Below are positions 1 through 8,473 of a stretch of DNA of 64,000 bases, piece by piece. The DNA is from SMAG-U1939 sp035763125. Its GTDB lineage: Bacteria > Chloroflexota > Ktedonobacteria > Ktedonobacterales > JADMIN01. The notes under the pieces were generated by a model, which was not told the origin of the DNA, made no database searches, and worked only from the letters and a program-made list of their open reading frames with translations. Position 1 is the first letter of the stretch; each line of letters starts with the position of its first letter. The stretch spans positions 1-64,000 of the forward strand of contig DASUBU010000298.1 in NCBI GenBank assembly GCA_035763125.1. Direction: 5' to 3'. Position numbers and translations under genes: made by a program.

Positions 1-1
1 C

Positions 2-73
2 TACACGATTGATGATGCGGCACAGCAGGTGCAAGTCATGACCGTTGAGCACCGCAAGGATGTATATCGCTGA
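2..73 (+). CDS. C-terminal end of a RelE/ParE-family toxin (5' part outside window)
   Basis: Only the last 23 codons are present, ending at TGA 71-73. The peptide reads YTIDDAAQQVQV, then MTVEHRKDVYR. This is the usual end of RelE/ParE-type mRNA interferases: a beta strand with an acidic IDD, a hydrophobic strand, then a basic H-R-x-D/E-V-Y-R tail that includes catalytic-site residues. The family normally pairs with a small antitoxin gene, which would lie to the left of the window. It converges with the molybdoenzyme operon on the minus strand. The family call rests on a short fragment, so confidence is moderate. Confidence 0.6.
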   Translation, partial: YTIDDAAQQVQVMTVEHRKDVYR

Positions 74-99
74 CCGCTGAAGCTCTGTTTCTTGTTCGG

Positions 100-1092
100 T
101 CAGCCTGCAGCGGCTTGCAGGATCGCGCGGCGCAGCAGCTCGCGCGCCAGTGGCACCTTATAGGCGTTGTGGGCGAGCGGCGTGGCGTCGGCCAGCGCGC
201 GCTCGGCGGCCTGCGCAGCCAGCTCCGGCGTGACAGCCTGGCCCCGCAGAGCGTCTTCGGCGGCGGTCGCGCGCCAGGGGATGTTGGCGACCGAGCCGAG
301 CACCAGCCGGGCCTGCTCCACCTTGCCGTCGCGCAGTGCGAGCTGAGCGGCGGCGGCCACCAGCGCGAAGGCCCAGGCCCCACGGTCCATCGCCTTCAGA
401 TAGACGCCGCGGGCGTCCTCGGGCTGCGGCGGGACGTGTAGCTCAGTGATCACTTCGTCGGGGGCGAGCCGTGTCTCGCTGCGGCGATCATCGGTGGGCG
501 GCGCGAACAGGTCGGCCAGTGGGATGACGCGCGAGCCGGCAGGGCCTTGCATCAGCACGCGCGCGTCCACAGCGAGCAGCACCGGGGCCAGATCGGAGGG
601 GTGAACCGCCACACAAGGGGCCGGCTGGAAGATGGCGTGATGCTGGTTCTGGCCCTCGCGCGCGAAGCACCGCTCGCCGCCCTTCAGCCAGCAATTGTAC
701 TCCCCGCGGAAGTACCAGCAGCGCGGGCGCTGGAGCAGGTTGCCGGCGACGGTGGCGACGGTGCGCAATTGCGGCGTGGCGGCGTCGCGCACGGCCTGGA
801 CGAGGATCGGCAGCTTCGCGCCGACCTCGGGGTGGCGCTCCAGCTCAGCGAGCGTGGTCAGCGCGCCGATGCGCAGCGTGCCATCGGGGTCGAAGCGCAG
901 ATAGCGCAGCTCGTCGCGCGCCGTCTTGATATCCACCAGGCGGCGCGGCTCCAAAATGCCGGCCTTCATTAGTGTGAGCAGATCGGTGCCGCCGGCGATC
1001 AGCCGGGTGGCAGTCGTGCCGGGCGGCTCGGCAGCCAGGAAGGCGACGGCCTCACGAGCAGTGGCGGCGGCGGCATGGGCGAAGGTCTTCAT
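100..1092 (-). CDS. Molybdenum hydroxylase FAD-binding subunit (PaoB/YagS-like, with [4Fe-4S] loop)
   Basis: A 330-residue FAD subunit of the xanthine dehydrogenase/CoxM family, which carries electrons from the 2Fe-2S clusters to the acceptor. The FAD-binding motifs are LIAGGTDLL (about 31-39) and VATVAGNLLQ (about 112-121). Cysteines 125, 134, 142 and 160 sit in an insert right after the second motif, and the following PCVAVHPSDLAP matches the layout of E. coli PaoB and 4-hydroxybenzoyl-CoA reductase beta subunits, which hold an extra [4Fe-4S] cluster. Its ATG overlaps the TGA of the large subunit by 4 bases (1089-1092), so the two are translationally coupled. It is the last gene of the operon. 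The family is clear; the substrate is not. Confidence 0.9.
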   Translation of the reverse strand: MKTFAHAAAATAREAVAFLAAEPPGTTATRLIAGGTDLLTLMKAGILEPRRLVDIKTARDELRYLRFDPDGTLRIGALTTLAELERHPEVGAKLPILVQAVRDAATPQLRTVATVAGNLLQRPRCWYFRGEYNCWLKGGERCFAREGQNQHHAIFQPAPCVAVHPSDLAPVLLAVDARVLMQGPAGSRVIPLADLFAPPTDDRRSETRLAPDEVITELHVPPQPEDARGVYLKAMDRGAWAFALVAAAAQLALRDGKVEQARLVLGSVANIPWRATAAEDALRGQAVTPELAAQAAERALADATPLAHNAYKVPLARELLRRAILQAAAG

Positions 1093-3407
1093 TGGGCAGG
1101 CTCCCGGAGCAGATCGAGGATACGCGCGGGGGTCAGCGGCAGCGCCGAGACCGGCCGGCTGATGGCGTGCGCGACGGCGTTGGCGATGGCGGCGGGCGCC
1201 GGGATGATGGGCGGCTCGCCAGCGCCCAGCGTGCCGATCGTGTTGGCCTGCACGACTGGCGAGTCGAGCAGGATGATGTCAATCTGCGGGATGTCGCGGA
1301 TCGTGGGAACTGTGTAGTCCTCCAGATTGGCGTTCATCACCGTGCCGAAGCGCTCATCCACGATGCGCTGCTCCATCAGGGCCATCCCCAGCCCCTGGAT
1401 GATGCCGCCCTCGATCTGACTGCTGAAGGTCAGCGGGTTGACGATGCGGCCGCAGTCGTGGCAGGCGACCACTCGCACCACGCGCACCTGCCCCGTGCCG
1501 ATATCCACCTCGACCTCGGCGAACTGCGCGCCGAAGGTCCGCACGGTCATATTCTCGGCATTGGGGCCGCGCATGCCCTTGCCGCTGATCTCGTGGCCGT
1601 CGAGCTGCTCCAGGAATGAGGCGAGCGTGCCGAGCTCCTTACCGGTCTCGCGGTTGTACGCCGTGCCGCCGCGCAGCTCGATGGCATCGGTGGGCGCCTC
1701 GGTGAGATGCGCGATCACCTCCAACGCCTGCTTGCGCGCCTCGGTGGCGGCCATCCGCACGGCAGGCCCGACCGACGAAAGCGTAACGCTGCCCCCGCTG
1801 GGCGGCGAGTAGAGACCGAACTCGGTGTCGCCTAGCTCGACGCGAATGTGGTCCAGCGGCAGGCTCAGCTCATCGGCGGCGATCTGCGCTAGCACGGTGC
1901 GTGTGCCAGTGCCGATATCCTGCGTGCCGGTTAGGATCACGGCGGTGCCGTCGGGCAGCAGCTTGGCGCTGGCCTGGGCGGGCGGGCCGCCGTCACCGCC
2001 CCACATCTGGCTGGCCATGCCCACGCCGCGTCGCAGCATGCCACCTTTGCCGTTGGGGTAGCGGCGGACGTCGAGGTTGCGCGTGCCCCAGCCAATCGCC
2101 TCGGCGCCCTGCTCGTAGGCCTCCAGCACGAGCTTGCGGGCGTATGGGCGGTTGAGATCCTGGTGCTCGGCCGCGTAGTTCTGGCGGCGAAACGCCAGCG
2201 GATCCATGCCGAGCGCGTTGGCCAGCCGGTCCAGCGTGATCTCTAGGCCAACGGTGCCCTCGACGGCGCCTGGCGCGCGGAACGAGGCGAATGGACCGAG
2301 ATTGGTCTGCACCGCCACATCAACCGCGCGGACGTTGGGACAGAGATACATTTCCTTGGTTGCCATCGCCACCGGCGGCATCCAGGCGCCCTGGCCGATG
2401 CTTGCCACTGAGCGCTGATCGAGCGCGGTGAGCGTGCCGTCGCGCTTGGCCCCCGCGCGGAAGGTCTGGATGGAGGGGGAGCGATAGCCGGCGCAGAGGT
2501 TTTCTTCCTCGCGCGTGAGCATGTACTTGACCGGCGCGCCGAGGCGGTGCGCGGCGTAGGCGGCAAGCAAGCCTGAGTCATGCGCGCCGAACTTGCTGCC
2601 GAAGCCGCCGCCCATATACTGCTTGACGGCGCGCACCTGATTCTGGCGCAGGCCGAGCGCCGTGGCCACCTGGCGGCGCACGCCGAAGAGATCCTGCGTG
2701 GAGCTCCAGATGGTGAGCATACGGCCGTCCCACTCGGCGGTCGCGCCGTGCGTCTCCATCGAGTTGTGCAGGCAGGCGGGCGTCTCGACGTGTACCTCGA
2801 CGATCTCGTCGGCGCTCGCCATGCCGGCGTCCACGTCGCCGCGCTCGTAGGTCTTCGGATACTCCTCCAGGATGTTGCTGGCTTTGGTGGTAGCGGCGAG
2901 CGGACCCGTGCCGAGCGCCTGGTCGGGGTCCACCACGAACGGCAACGGCTCGTACTCGACGTGGATCAGGCGCAGGGCGTCATTGGCTTGCTCGCGCGAC
3001 TCGGCGACTACCACCGCCACGAGCGCGCCCTGGTAGAGCAGCTCATCGGCGAAGATCGTCGCATCGCGGTTGGGATTCTGGAAGTCGGCGGCATTGTTGC
3101 GCGAGAAGACGGCGCGCACGCCAGGCGCGGCCTCGGCGGCGGTGGTGTCGAGGCGGGTGATGCGAGCGTGGGCGTGGGGAGAGCGCAACCCGGCCGCGGT
3201 CAGCAGACCGGCGGGCTGCATATCGTAGGCGTAGTCAGCGGCGCCGGTGACACGTTCCTGGGCATCCACGCGTGGCTGCGGCGTGCCGACGACGGCGAGC
3301 TCGGCGTCAGGCCCCCAGACCGGCGGCTCCTCGCCCTCCATCACGACGCGCTGCTCGTAGACGCGGCCCTCGAACTCGGTGTGTGTGGTGACGATGCGGA
3401 TGGACAT
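1089..3407 (-). CDS. Molybdopterin-binding catalytic subunit of a xanthine dehydrogenase/aldehyde oxidoreductase-family enzyme
   Basis: From ATG 3407 the protein is 772 residues, normal for the catalytic subunit; the longer open frame upstream reads through the neighbouring gene in another frame. A GGAGAGG ribosome site precedes this ATG. It shows the usual two halves: the aldehyde-oxidase a/b hammerhead near the N-terminus (starting about VVGTPQPRVDAQERVTG) and the Mo-cofactor domain with QYMGGGFGSKFG, then GPFASFRAPGAVEG. The CO dehydrogenase signature AYxCSFR is absent, so it is not a form I CODH. Near the C-terminus are GGSVTLSSVGPAV and GTLGAGEPP, typical of this family. The partners are the 2Fe-2S and FAD subunits. 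No XdhC/PaoD-type maturation factor is seen nearby. Confidence 0.9.
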   Translation of the reverse strand: MSIRIVTTHTEFEGRVYEQRVVMEGEEPPVWGPDAELAVVGTPQPRVDAQERVTGAADYAYDMQPAGLLTAAGLRSPHAHARITRLDTTAAEAAPGVRAVFSRNNAADFQNPNRDATIFADELLYQGALVAVVVAESREQANDALRLIHVEYEPLPFVVDPDQALGTGPLAATTKASNILEEYPKTYERGDVDAGMASADEIVEVHVETPACLHNSMETHGATAEWDGRMLTIWSSTQDLFGVRRQVATALGLRQNQVRAVKQYMGGGFGSKFGAHDSGLLAAYAAHRLGAPVKYMLTREEENLCAGYRSPSIQTFRAGAKRDGTLTALDQRSVASIGQGAWMPPVAMATKEMYLCPNVRAVDVAVQTNLGPFASFRAPGAVEGTVGLEITLDRLANALGMDPLAFRRQNYAAEHQDLNRPYARKLVLEAYEQGAEAIGWGTRNLDVRRYPNGKGGMLRRGVGMASQMWGGDGGPPAQASAKLLPDGTAVILTGTQDIGTGTRTVLAQIAADELSLPLDHIRVELGDTEFGLYSPPSGGSVTLSSVGPAVRMAATEARKQALEVIAHLTEAPTDAIELRGGTAYNRETGKELGTLASFLEQLDGHEISGKGMRGPNAENMTVRTFGAQFAEVEVDIGTGQVRVVRVVACHDCGRIVNPLTFSSQIEGGIIQGLGMALMEQRIVDERFGTVMNANLEDYTVPTIRDIPQIDIILLDSPVVQANTIGTLGAGEPPIIPAPAAIANAVAHAISRPVSALPLTPARILDLLREPAQ

Positions 3408-3413
3408 GAACAA

Positions 3414-3447
3414 CCTCTCCCCCCATCCCCCTCCCCACGAGGAGAGG
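3414..3447. repeat. C-rich palindromic intergenic repeat
   Basis: CCTCTCC (3414-3420) and GGAGAGG (3441-3447) are perfect inverted arms around a C-rich middle, in the 58-base gap between the 2Fe-2S and catalytic subunit genes. The form resembles dispersed C-rich palindromes seen between genes in several high-GC bacteria. One arm doubles as the likely ribosome-binding region of the catalytic subunit. A weaker, related C-rich stretch occurs at about 4018-4045. Confidence 0.4.
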
Positions 3448-3465
3448 AGATGGCTGGCGGCGAAA

Positions 3466-3990
3466 CTAGTCGGGACGGCTGGCAAGCGCGCGGGCGGCGG
3501 CCAGAATCTTGGGATAAGCGCCGCAACGGCAGAGGTTGCCAGCCATGCCACGCTCGATCTCCTCATCGGTTGGGTGTGGATTGCGCGCCAGCAACGACTT
3601 GAGGGCGAGCACCTGCCCCGGCGTGCAGAAGCCGCACTGGAGCGCGTCGTGCTCGATGAAGGCGCGCTGAACGGGGTCGAGCTGGTCGCCCTGGGCCAGC
3701 CCTTCGATGGTGGTGATGGTGTGGCCGACGCACTCGACGGCAAGCTGGAGACAGCTATAGACAGCCTCGCCATCCAGCAGGATCGTGCAGGCGCCGCAGT
3801 TGCCCATATTGCAGCCGGGTTTGGCCCCCGTCAGCCGCAGGTCGTCGCGTAGGGCGTCCAGCAGCGTGCGGCGTGGCTCGACGCTGAGCGAGTAGGCGGT
3901 CTCGTTGACGGTGAGCTGTATGCGTACACGGTCGACCATGCCGGCGGCTGGGACAGCCGCGGCTGACGGGCCACTGGCAGGATCACTCAT
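3466..3990 (-). CDS. 2Fe-2S subunit of the molybdenum hydroxylase (PaoA/CoxS-like)
   Basis: A 174-residue protein from ATG 3990. The first [2Fe-2S] cluster is plant-ferredoxin type (Cys60, 65, 68 and 80 in GCNMGNCGACTI and YSC). The second has the C-x2-C ... C-x-C pattern of this family (Cys119, 122, 154 and 156 in QCGFCTPG and NLCRCG). A short Ala/Pro-rich leader of about 17 residues precedes the ferredoxin fold but has no twin-arginine motif, so the enzyme is probably cytoplasmic, unlike E. coli PaoA. It is the first gene of the operon (2Fe-2S, Mo, FAD order). Longer upstream starts exist in frame but translate a low-quality Pro/Arg-rich stretch. Confidence 0.92.
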   Translation of the reverse strand: MSDPASGPSAAAVPAAGMVDRVRIQLTVNETAYSLSVEPRRTLLDALRDDLRLTGAKPGCNMGNCGACTILLDGEAVYSCLQLAVECVGHTITTIEGLAQGDQLDPVQRAFIEHDALQCGFCTPGQVLALKSLLARNPHPTDEEIERGMAGNLCRCGAYPKILAAARALASRPD

Positions 3991-4350
3991 AGCGGAGGCC
4001 TTTCCTGTCGCTGGTTCCCTCCCGCGGTCCGCCTCCCCCTCACGAGAAGGAGCGAAGGCGTGCCACAGGCTTGCCGGCTGGCGCGCGGCGCGCGCGCCTG
4101 GATGCCCAGGCGTGCCGTGCGGGCAGGGGATACCAGAGGGACGGTGGGGTAACGAAGGGACTGTAGCACAGGCGCAAGTGGCCCGGCAAACCGGAAGGCA
4201 GCCGTGCAAGGGGCATGCCAGGTGTGTGCCTCGCGCGCGGCGGCCGGGATAAGTATCTGTTGAGGTTAACGCTGCTGGCTGGGCTTATCGAGAAATGGCG
4301 CAAAGTGCATGCGGGTTCGCGCGACATATCTGTATGGAGGGTAGAATGTC
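3991..4350. other. Divergent intergenic region
   Basis: 360 bases between the molybdoenzyme operon (-) and the sigma-factor gene (+). It must hold both promoters, but no convincing -35/-10 pair stands out. There is a C-rich stretch at about 4018-4045 and a ribosome site GGAGG (4336-4340) for the sigma gene. No RNA gene or small ORF could be supported. Confidence 0.4.
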
Positions 4351-5565
4351 ATGGTTGTCAATCAGGCCTGCGAGGCGGCTTCATCTGCGGGAGAATGCAC
4401 GCGTATGCCGCTAGCCGATCAGGTTGAAGATCTCTTCAGGCGCGCGGAGCCGCGCCTGGTGCATCTTGCCCGTTCGCAGCAGATCGCCCCCGGCGCTGTG
4501 GAAGACATCGTTCAGGAGACCTTGCTAGAAGCCTGGCGATCGCTGGACCACTTGCGTGACGAGACGCGCTTTGCCCCGTGGCTGGATGCTATCTGCCGCA
4601 ACGTCTGTCTCCGCCACCACCGGCGGCAAAGCGTGCTTCGGGCACGCGAGGTGGCTCTTGGCTTCCCTGACGGCGATGCTGAGGCATCTGACAGCGCCGA
4701 CGAATTTCCGGGGCTTGCAGATCCCGATGATTTCGACCCGCTGGAAGAGTTGACGCGACGCGATATGGCACTGCTGCTGGATCGCGCGCTGGGGTATCTC
4801 TCGCCGGAGAGCCGAACGCTCGTGGAGCGGCACTACCTCGCGGAGATACCCCAGCGCGAGCTTGCTGCTCAGATGGGGCTGACGTTGAGCGCGTTGGTGT
4901 CGCGTCTGCACCGGGCGCGCGGCCAGATCCTGCGTGCCCTCTGCCACGAGCTGCGCGCTGAAGCACTCGCGGTGGGGCTGGCAGTCACCCCGGAGGACGC
5001 CCTTGGCTGGCGTGAGACGCGGATGTGGTGCATCTTCTGCGGCCGACAGCGTATGGCAGGCATGTTCGAACCGATGCAAGAAGGGCGCGTCAACCTGCGA
5101 CTCCGCTGCCCAGCCTGCAAGCCAATCGAGATCGACTCCCTCGGCATAGTTGATTTGTCGAGTGCCCGCTCTTTCCTACCGGCCACCAAGAAGGTCATCG
5201 GCGAAGCTGGGCGATTCGTGTCGGCGGCGATGGCGGTTGGAGGAGTCTGCCACTGCTGGATCTGCGGGCGACAAAGCCAATTGCGTATTGTTCGAAATGC
5301 CAGCCTCACTCCACAGACCTGGCTCCTCTCCAGTTGCGGCTGCCTTCGCATGCTTGCCTCGCCTGTGTCGCTCTATGGCTCCCTGCCGGCAGTGCGGGAC
5401 TTCATGTTTGGTCCCGGCCGCCTCGTGATCGCACCCGACGATGACACAGCGTACGCTGGGCGAAACGCGATCCGCTTTTGCCTGCTGAGTCCGGAAGACG
5501 GCCGGCGGCTTTATGTCTTCGCGGATGCCGGAACGCTCCTGCCACTCGCCGTTGTCGTGGAGTAG
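4351..5565 (+). CDS. ECF-type RNA polymerase sigma factor with cysteine-rich (zinc-ribbon-like) C-terminal extension
   Basis: 404 residues, about twice the length of a plain ECF sigma factor. Region 2 lies at about 22-95 (DIVQETLLEAWRSL, FAPWLDAICRNVCL) and region 4 at about 137-200, with the helix-turn-helix IPQRELAAQMGLTLSALVSR. The remaining roughly 190 residues hold two groups of paired cysteines: WCIFC (227, 230) with CPAC (253, 256), and CHCWIC (300, 302, 305) with CGC (329, 331). Each group could bind a zinc ion. No anti-sigma gene is adjacent; the tail may do the sensing, which is inference. GGAGG at 4336-4340 supports the ATG at 4351; an ATG at 4405 is an alternative. Confidence 0.82.
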   Translation: MVVNQACEAASSAGECTRMPLADQVEDLFRRAEPRLVHLARSQQIAPGAVEDIVQETLLEAWRSLDHLRDETRFAPWLDAICRNVCLRHHRRQSVLRAREVALGFPDGDAEASDSADEFPGLADPDDFDPLEELTRRDMALLLDRALGYLSPESRTLVERHYLAEIPQRELAAQMGLTLSALVSRLHRARGQILRALCHELRAEALAVGLAVTPEDALGWRETRMWCIFCGRQRMAGMFEPMQEGRVNLRLRCPACKPIEIDSLGIVDLSSARSFLPATKKVIGEAGRFVSAAMAVGGVCHCWICGRQSQLRIVRNASLTPQTWLLSSCGCLRMLASPVSLYGSLPAVRDFMFGPGRLVIAPDDDTAYAGRNAIRFCLLSPEDGRRLYVFADAGTLLPLAVVVE

Positions 5566-5617
5566 CCTCGCTGCCACCTTCTGCCACCCTGCACACTCAG
5601 TCTTGGGAGGACTTGTC

Positions 5618-6982
5618 ATGTCTTCGATAGAGGCCAAGGCACCGACACGTAAGCCATGCCTGCTCATCAACCGCGACTTCGCCCTGCTCTGGTTGGGACA
5701 GTCTGTCTCCTCGATTGGGGATGCGCTGTTGGACTTCACACTCGTGCTGTGGATCGTCTTCGATCTCGGTCGCGGTCAAGCCTGGGCGCCGCTCGCGGTG
5801 AGCGGCGTCTTGGTCAGCTCATCGATGGGTACGCTCGTCATCGGCCCCATCGCCGGCGTCTTCGTCGACCGATGGGATAAGCGCCAGACGCTGCTGTGGG
5901 TCACCGCTGTGCAGGCGATGCTGACCGCATCGTTGCTCCTGGCGGCGGATCTTGTGCCGCTGCCGTTCTTCGTCGGCGGTCAGCCGTCGCTCACGGTGAA
6001 GCTGGCGATGCTCTATACCGTCATCTTCCTGGTCTATGGCTGTGCGCAGTTCACGCGGTCGGCGCGCACGGCGCTGATTGGTGATCTCGTGGAGGAGCGC
6101 GACCGCCCGCAGGCGAGCGGATTGATGGAAACGATGGCAAGCCTGGCGTTCCTGATCGGATTCGGCATTGCGCCGGTATTGTTCGTGCCGTTCGGCATTG
6201 GCGTTGCGCTCTTCGCGGACGCGCTGTCATTTGTCGTCGCGTTCGCGGCACTTCTAGGTGTCAAGGCGCCGCCGTCCGCTCGTAGTGTCGCGGCCGGACG
6301 GCGTGGCAGCGTCCGAGGGGAGTTCTTCGAGGGAGTGCGCTTCTCGCTCGGCAATCTCGTCATCAGAACGCTGCTCGTTGTCTACGTGATTGTGCTGTTT
6401 GGGTCGGGCGCGATCAATGCGCTCTTCGTGTTCTTTCTCTCGGAGGATCTGCACGCGCCAGCAGCGGCAATTGGGGTCTTTCCAGTCGCGCTCGGAGTGG
6501 GATTGGTGCTCGGCTCTATTCTTGGCGGTGCACTTGCGAGGCGCGTGGGCCTGACGCGCATCTTCTGGATATCCGTCGTTCTGCTAGGCATCTGCGCGAT
6601 CACGCTTTCGCGGCAGACGTCCCTGGCCGCCGCTCTCGTTCTCGCCTTCTTGCTCGGCATACCCAACGGAGTGATGAACGTTGCGCTGATGCCGCTGGTA
6701 CTCCACGTGACGCCGAAAGAGCTGGTCGGGCGCGTGATGACCGTGCTGGAGCCAGCGATGACCGTTGCGCAGGTTGCCTCGATGGCAGTCTTCGGCACAC
6801 TCGCCAGCACAGTGTTCTTTGGCTTCAAGGCGAGCGTGCTGGGCGCAAAGTTCGACACGTACAACGTGCTCATACTGATCCCCGGACTGCTCTGTCTGCT
6901 GGCTGGGGCGATTGCGTTCGCGAGCTTGCGCCATGTGAGCCTCAGGCTTGCAGCAGCCCATCAGGTTGATGATGGCGCATGA
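5618..6982 (+). CDS. Major facilitator superfamily efflux transporter
   Basis: 454 residues with about 12 hydrophobic segments. The N-terminal signature NRDFALLWLGQSVSSIGD and the loop 2-3 motif DRWDKRQTLL are typical of the MFS-3/enterobactin-exporter-like drug efflux group. GGGAGG (5605-5610) sits 7 bases before the ATG at 5618, which is why this start was preferred over the longer open frame. It follows the sigma-factor gene by 52 bases on the same strand and may be co-transcribed with it. The substrate cannot be read from the sequence. Confidence 0.85.
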   Translation: MSSIEAKAPTRKPCLLINRDFALLWLGQSVSSIGDALLDFTLVLWIVFDLGRGQAWAPLAVSGVLVSSSMGTLVIGPIAGVFVDRWDKRQTLLWVTAVQAMLTASLLLAADLVPLPFFVGGQPSLTVKLAMLYTVIFLVYGCAQFTRSARTALIGDLVEERDRPQASGLMETMASLAFLIGFGIAPVLFVPFGIGVALFADALSFVVAFAALLGVKAPPSARSVAAGRRGSVRGEFFEGVRFSLGNLVIRTLLVVYVIVLFGSGAINALFVFFLSEDLHAPAAAIGVFPVALGVGLVLGSILGGALARRVGLTRIFWISVVLLGICAITLSRQTSLAAALVLAFLLGIPNGVMNVALMPLVLHVTPKELVGRVMTVLEPAMTVAQVASMAVFGTLASTVFFGFKASVLGAKFDTYNVLILIPGLLCLLAGAIAFASLRHVSLRLAAAHQVDDGA

Positions 6983-7045
6983 TACCCGAGAGGAACCTCC
7001 GTACGAAGCGTGCGGGTGAGCGCACAGTGTGTGATCTGTGTCGGC

Positions 7046-7258
7046 TCATGCGGGGGCGAAGGGGATGCCGGGGAGCACCTGCGCGGGCGTCAGTGTCTCG
7101 GGCAGGGCGAGCGTCACCAGGATCAGACCGCCCGGCGCGGGGGGCGCGAAGGATACTCGGCCGCCCAGGCGCTCGATGTCGCGCTGCGCTGCGCGAATGC
7201 GCGCGATGCTTTCTGGCCGCGACAGGATCGCCTCATAAAGTCGCACACCCATCCCCAC
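7046..7258 (-). CDS. Small hypothetical protein, 70 residues
   Basis: A short minus-strand frame downstream of the methyltransferase. It begins MGMGVRLYEAILSRPESIAR, continues with a basic helix and ends in a Pro-rich segment (about 40-70) with the hydrophobic GGLILVTLALP. The composition looks like a real small soluble protein rather than noise, but no family is recognised. Starts at 7258, 7252 or a GTG at 7246 are all possible, with a G-rich stretch as a poor ribosome site. It could be a remnant of a longer gene. Confidence 0.4.
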   Translation of the reverse strand: MGMGVRLYEAILSRPESIARIRAAQRDIERLGGRVSFAPPAPGGLILVTLALPETLTPAQVLPGIPFAPA

Positions 7259-7341
7259 CCCCGCATCCTTCGCACCTGCTCACGCCCGCCAGCCCTCGGC
7301 GACCGAGCCCGCCCCTCCCCTGGCGCACGTCACGTACGCTG

Positions 7342-8265
7342 CTACATCGCGGTACGCTGGCCGTAGGCGATGTAGAAAGACCATTCGTAGCGGCCGGTAT
7401 CCAGCTCCTTGCGCGCTGAGCGCATCATCTCGTCAAAGGCCTCCCCGGTGGTGATGCCTTGTGAGATCAGGATCGGCCGCAGGGCCGCGAAGCCGCTGAA
7501 ATAGTCGGTCTCGGCCATCGTACCGAGGTGCCCGCCTTTGCGACCCAGCGGCAGACGAATCTCGCGCATCGTGACGTGGTGGAGTCCTCCCCGCCGCAAG
7601 TAATCGCCGATTTGATTGCCCACCAGCGGGTCAATATTGCGCCGCGCACAGAAGTCGAGCACCCACTGATGCAGCGTGGTGAGCGCTGGCGTCCGCACAT
7701 GCACCGCCGGCCGGCCCTCGACCAGCTCGATCCAGCCGCCAGGCCGCGTGACGCGCACGAGCTCGCGCACGTCGTCCGGCCAGCGCTCCAGCGGCAACGC
7801 GAAGACCAGGAGCCGTTGGTGGACGAAATCGAAGCTGGCATCAGGATAGGGCAGCCCCTCCAGCAGGTTGGCCACCTGGAACCGCAGATTGGATGGCAGC
7901 ACCGCCCCTGCGAGCGCACTGCCCGGAGCGGTAGGGTCGGACAGGTCGAGCGAGATGATCTGCGCCTGGGGGAAGACAGATGCCAGCTCAAGCGCCCAGC
8001 GTCCAGTCCCACCACCGACGTCCAGGATGGCCGACGGCCCCTGGGCGGGCGCGGCGAAATTGCCGCGCAGAGCGAAGCGTAGCATGTAGTGCTGGAAGTC
8101 GAGCCGGTTGATCTCGGCGAGGTCAGTCGGCAGGACGTACGGAATGCCCACGCGGTGGCGCCGGCCTCCGATGCGGCGGAAGAAGCCTCCGCTGCCAGGA
8201 TCCTGCTCGATGGCGGGAGGAGCATCTACGATGGCGGCGGCTTGCCGGCGGCGAAACCACGGCAC
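7342..8265 (-). CDS. Class I SAM-dependent methyltransferase
   Basis: 307 residues from a GTG at 8265, which is preceded by AAAGGA 9 bases upstream; the longer open frame has no ribosome site. Motif I is ILDVGGGTGRWAL (about 80-92), the acidic end of strand 2 is ISLDLSD, and the post-motif region has LPYPDASFDFVHQR and LVRVTRPGGWIELVE, all typical of the ubiE-like methyltransferase fold. The N-terminal about 70 residues probably form a cap or substrate region. The target is unknown. It lies alone between two minus-strand genes. Confidence 0.85.
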   Translation of the reverse strand: MPWFRRRQAAAIVDAPPAIEQDPGSGGFFRRIGGRRHRVGIPYVLPTDLAEINRLDFQHYMLRFALRGNFAAPAQGPSAILDVGGGTGRWALELASVFPQAQIISLDLSDPTAPGSALAGAVLPSNLRFQVANLLEGLPYPDASFDFVHQRLLVFALPLERWPDDVRELVRVTRPGGWIELVEGRPAVHVRTPALTTLHQWVLDFCARRNIDPLVGNQIGDYLRRGGLHHVTMREIRLPLGRKGGHLGTMAETDYFSGFAALRPILISQGITTGEAFDEMMRSARKELDTGRYEWSFYIAYGQRTAM

Positions 8266-8341
8266 AGGAATGCATCCTTTCTGATGAGCACCCTGGCCGC
8301 ACGCACGCAACCTAGGTCGTGCCGCGTCAGGTCGCTTCCTT

Positions 8342-8363
8342 AGCCGGCCGAGATCGGCCGGCT
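8342..8363. repeat. Perfect 9-bp inverted repeat (possible attenuator or terminator stem)
   Basis: AGCCGGCCG (8342-8350), a 4-base loop, and CGGCCGGCT (8355-8363) form a strong hairpin between the SGNH lipoprotein and methyltransferase genes, both on the minus strand. There is no T-tract on the minus-strand side, so a simple Rho-independent terminator is not shown. Confidence 0.45.
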
Positions 8364-8473
8364 GTTTATCTCGCGTACCAGGGTACATCGCTTGTCAAGC
8401 ACCCTCGCTTTAGCATACGTCAGCCGGTACACCCGAGCAGGCCGGTGCGAGGGTCGCGCGACGAGACCGGCGC

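Noticed and set aside
1089..3407. CO dehydrogenase (CoxL)
   Set aside because: The active-site loop AYxCSFR is missing; the sequence reads FASFRAPG, xanthine-dehydrogenase type.
2580..3602. 340-codon plus-strand open frame over the molybdoenzyme operon
   Set aside because: Antisense shadow of a well-defined catalytic subunit; His/Gly/Arg-rich with no domain.
7253..7330. C-rich stretch as another copy of the palindromic repeat
   Set aside because: The arms do not pair convincingly.
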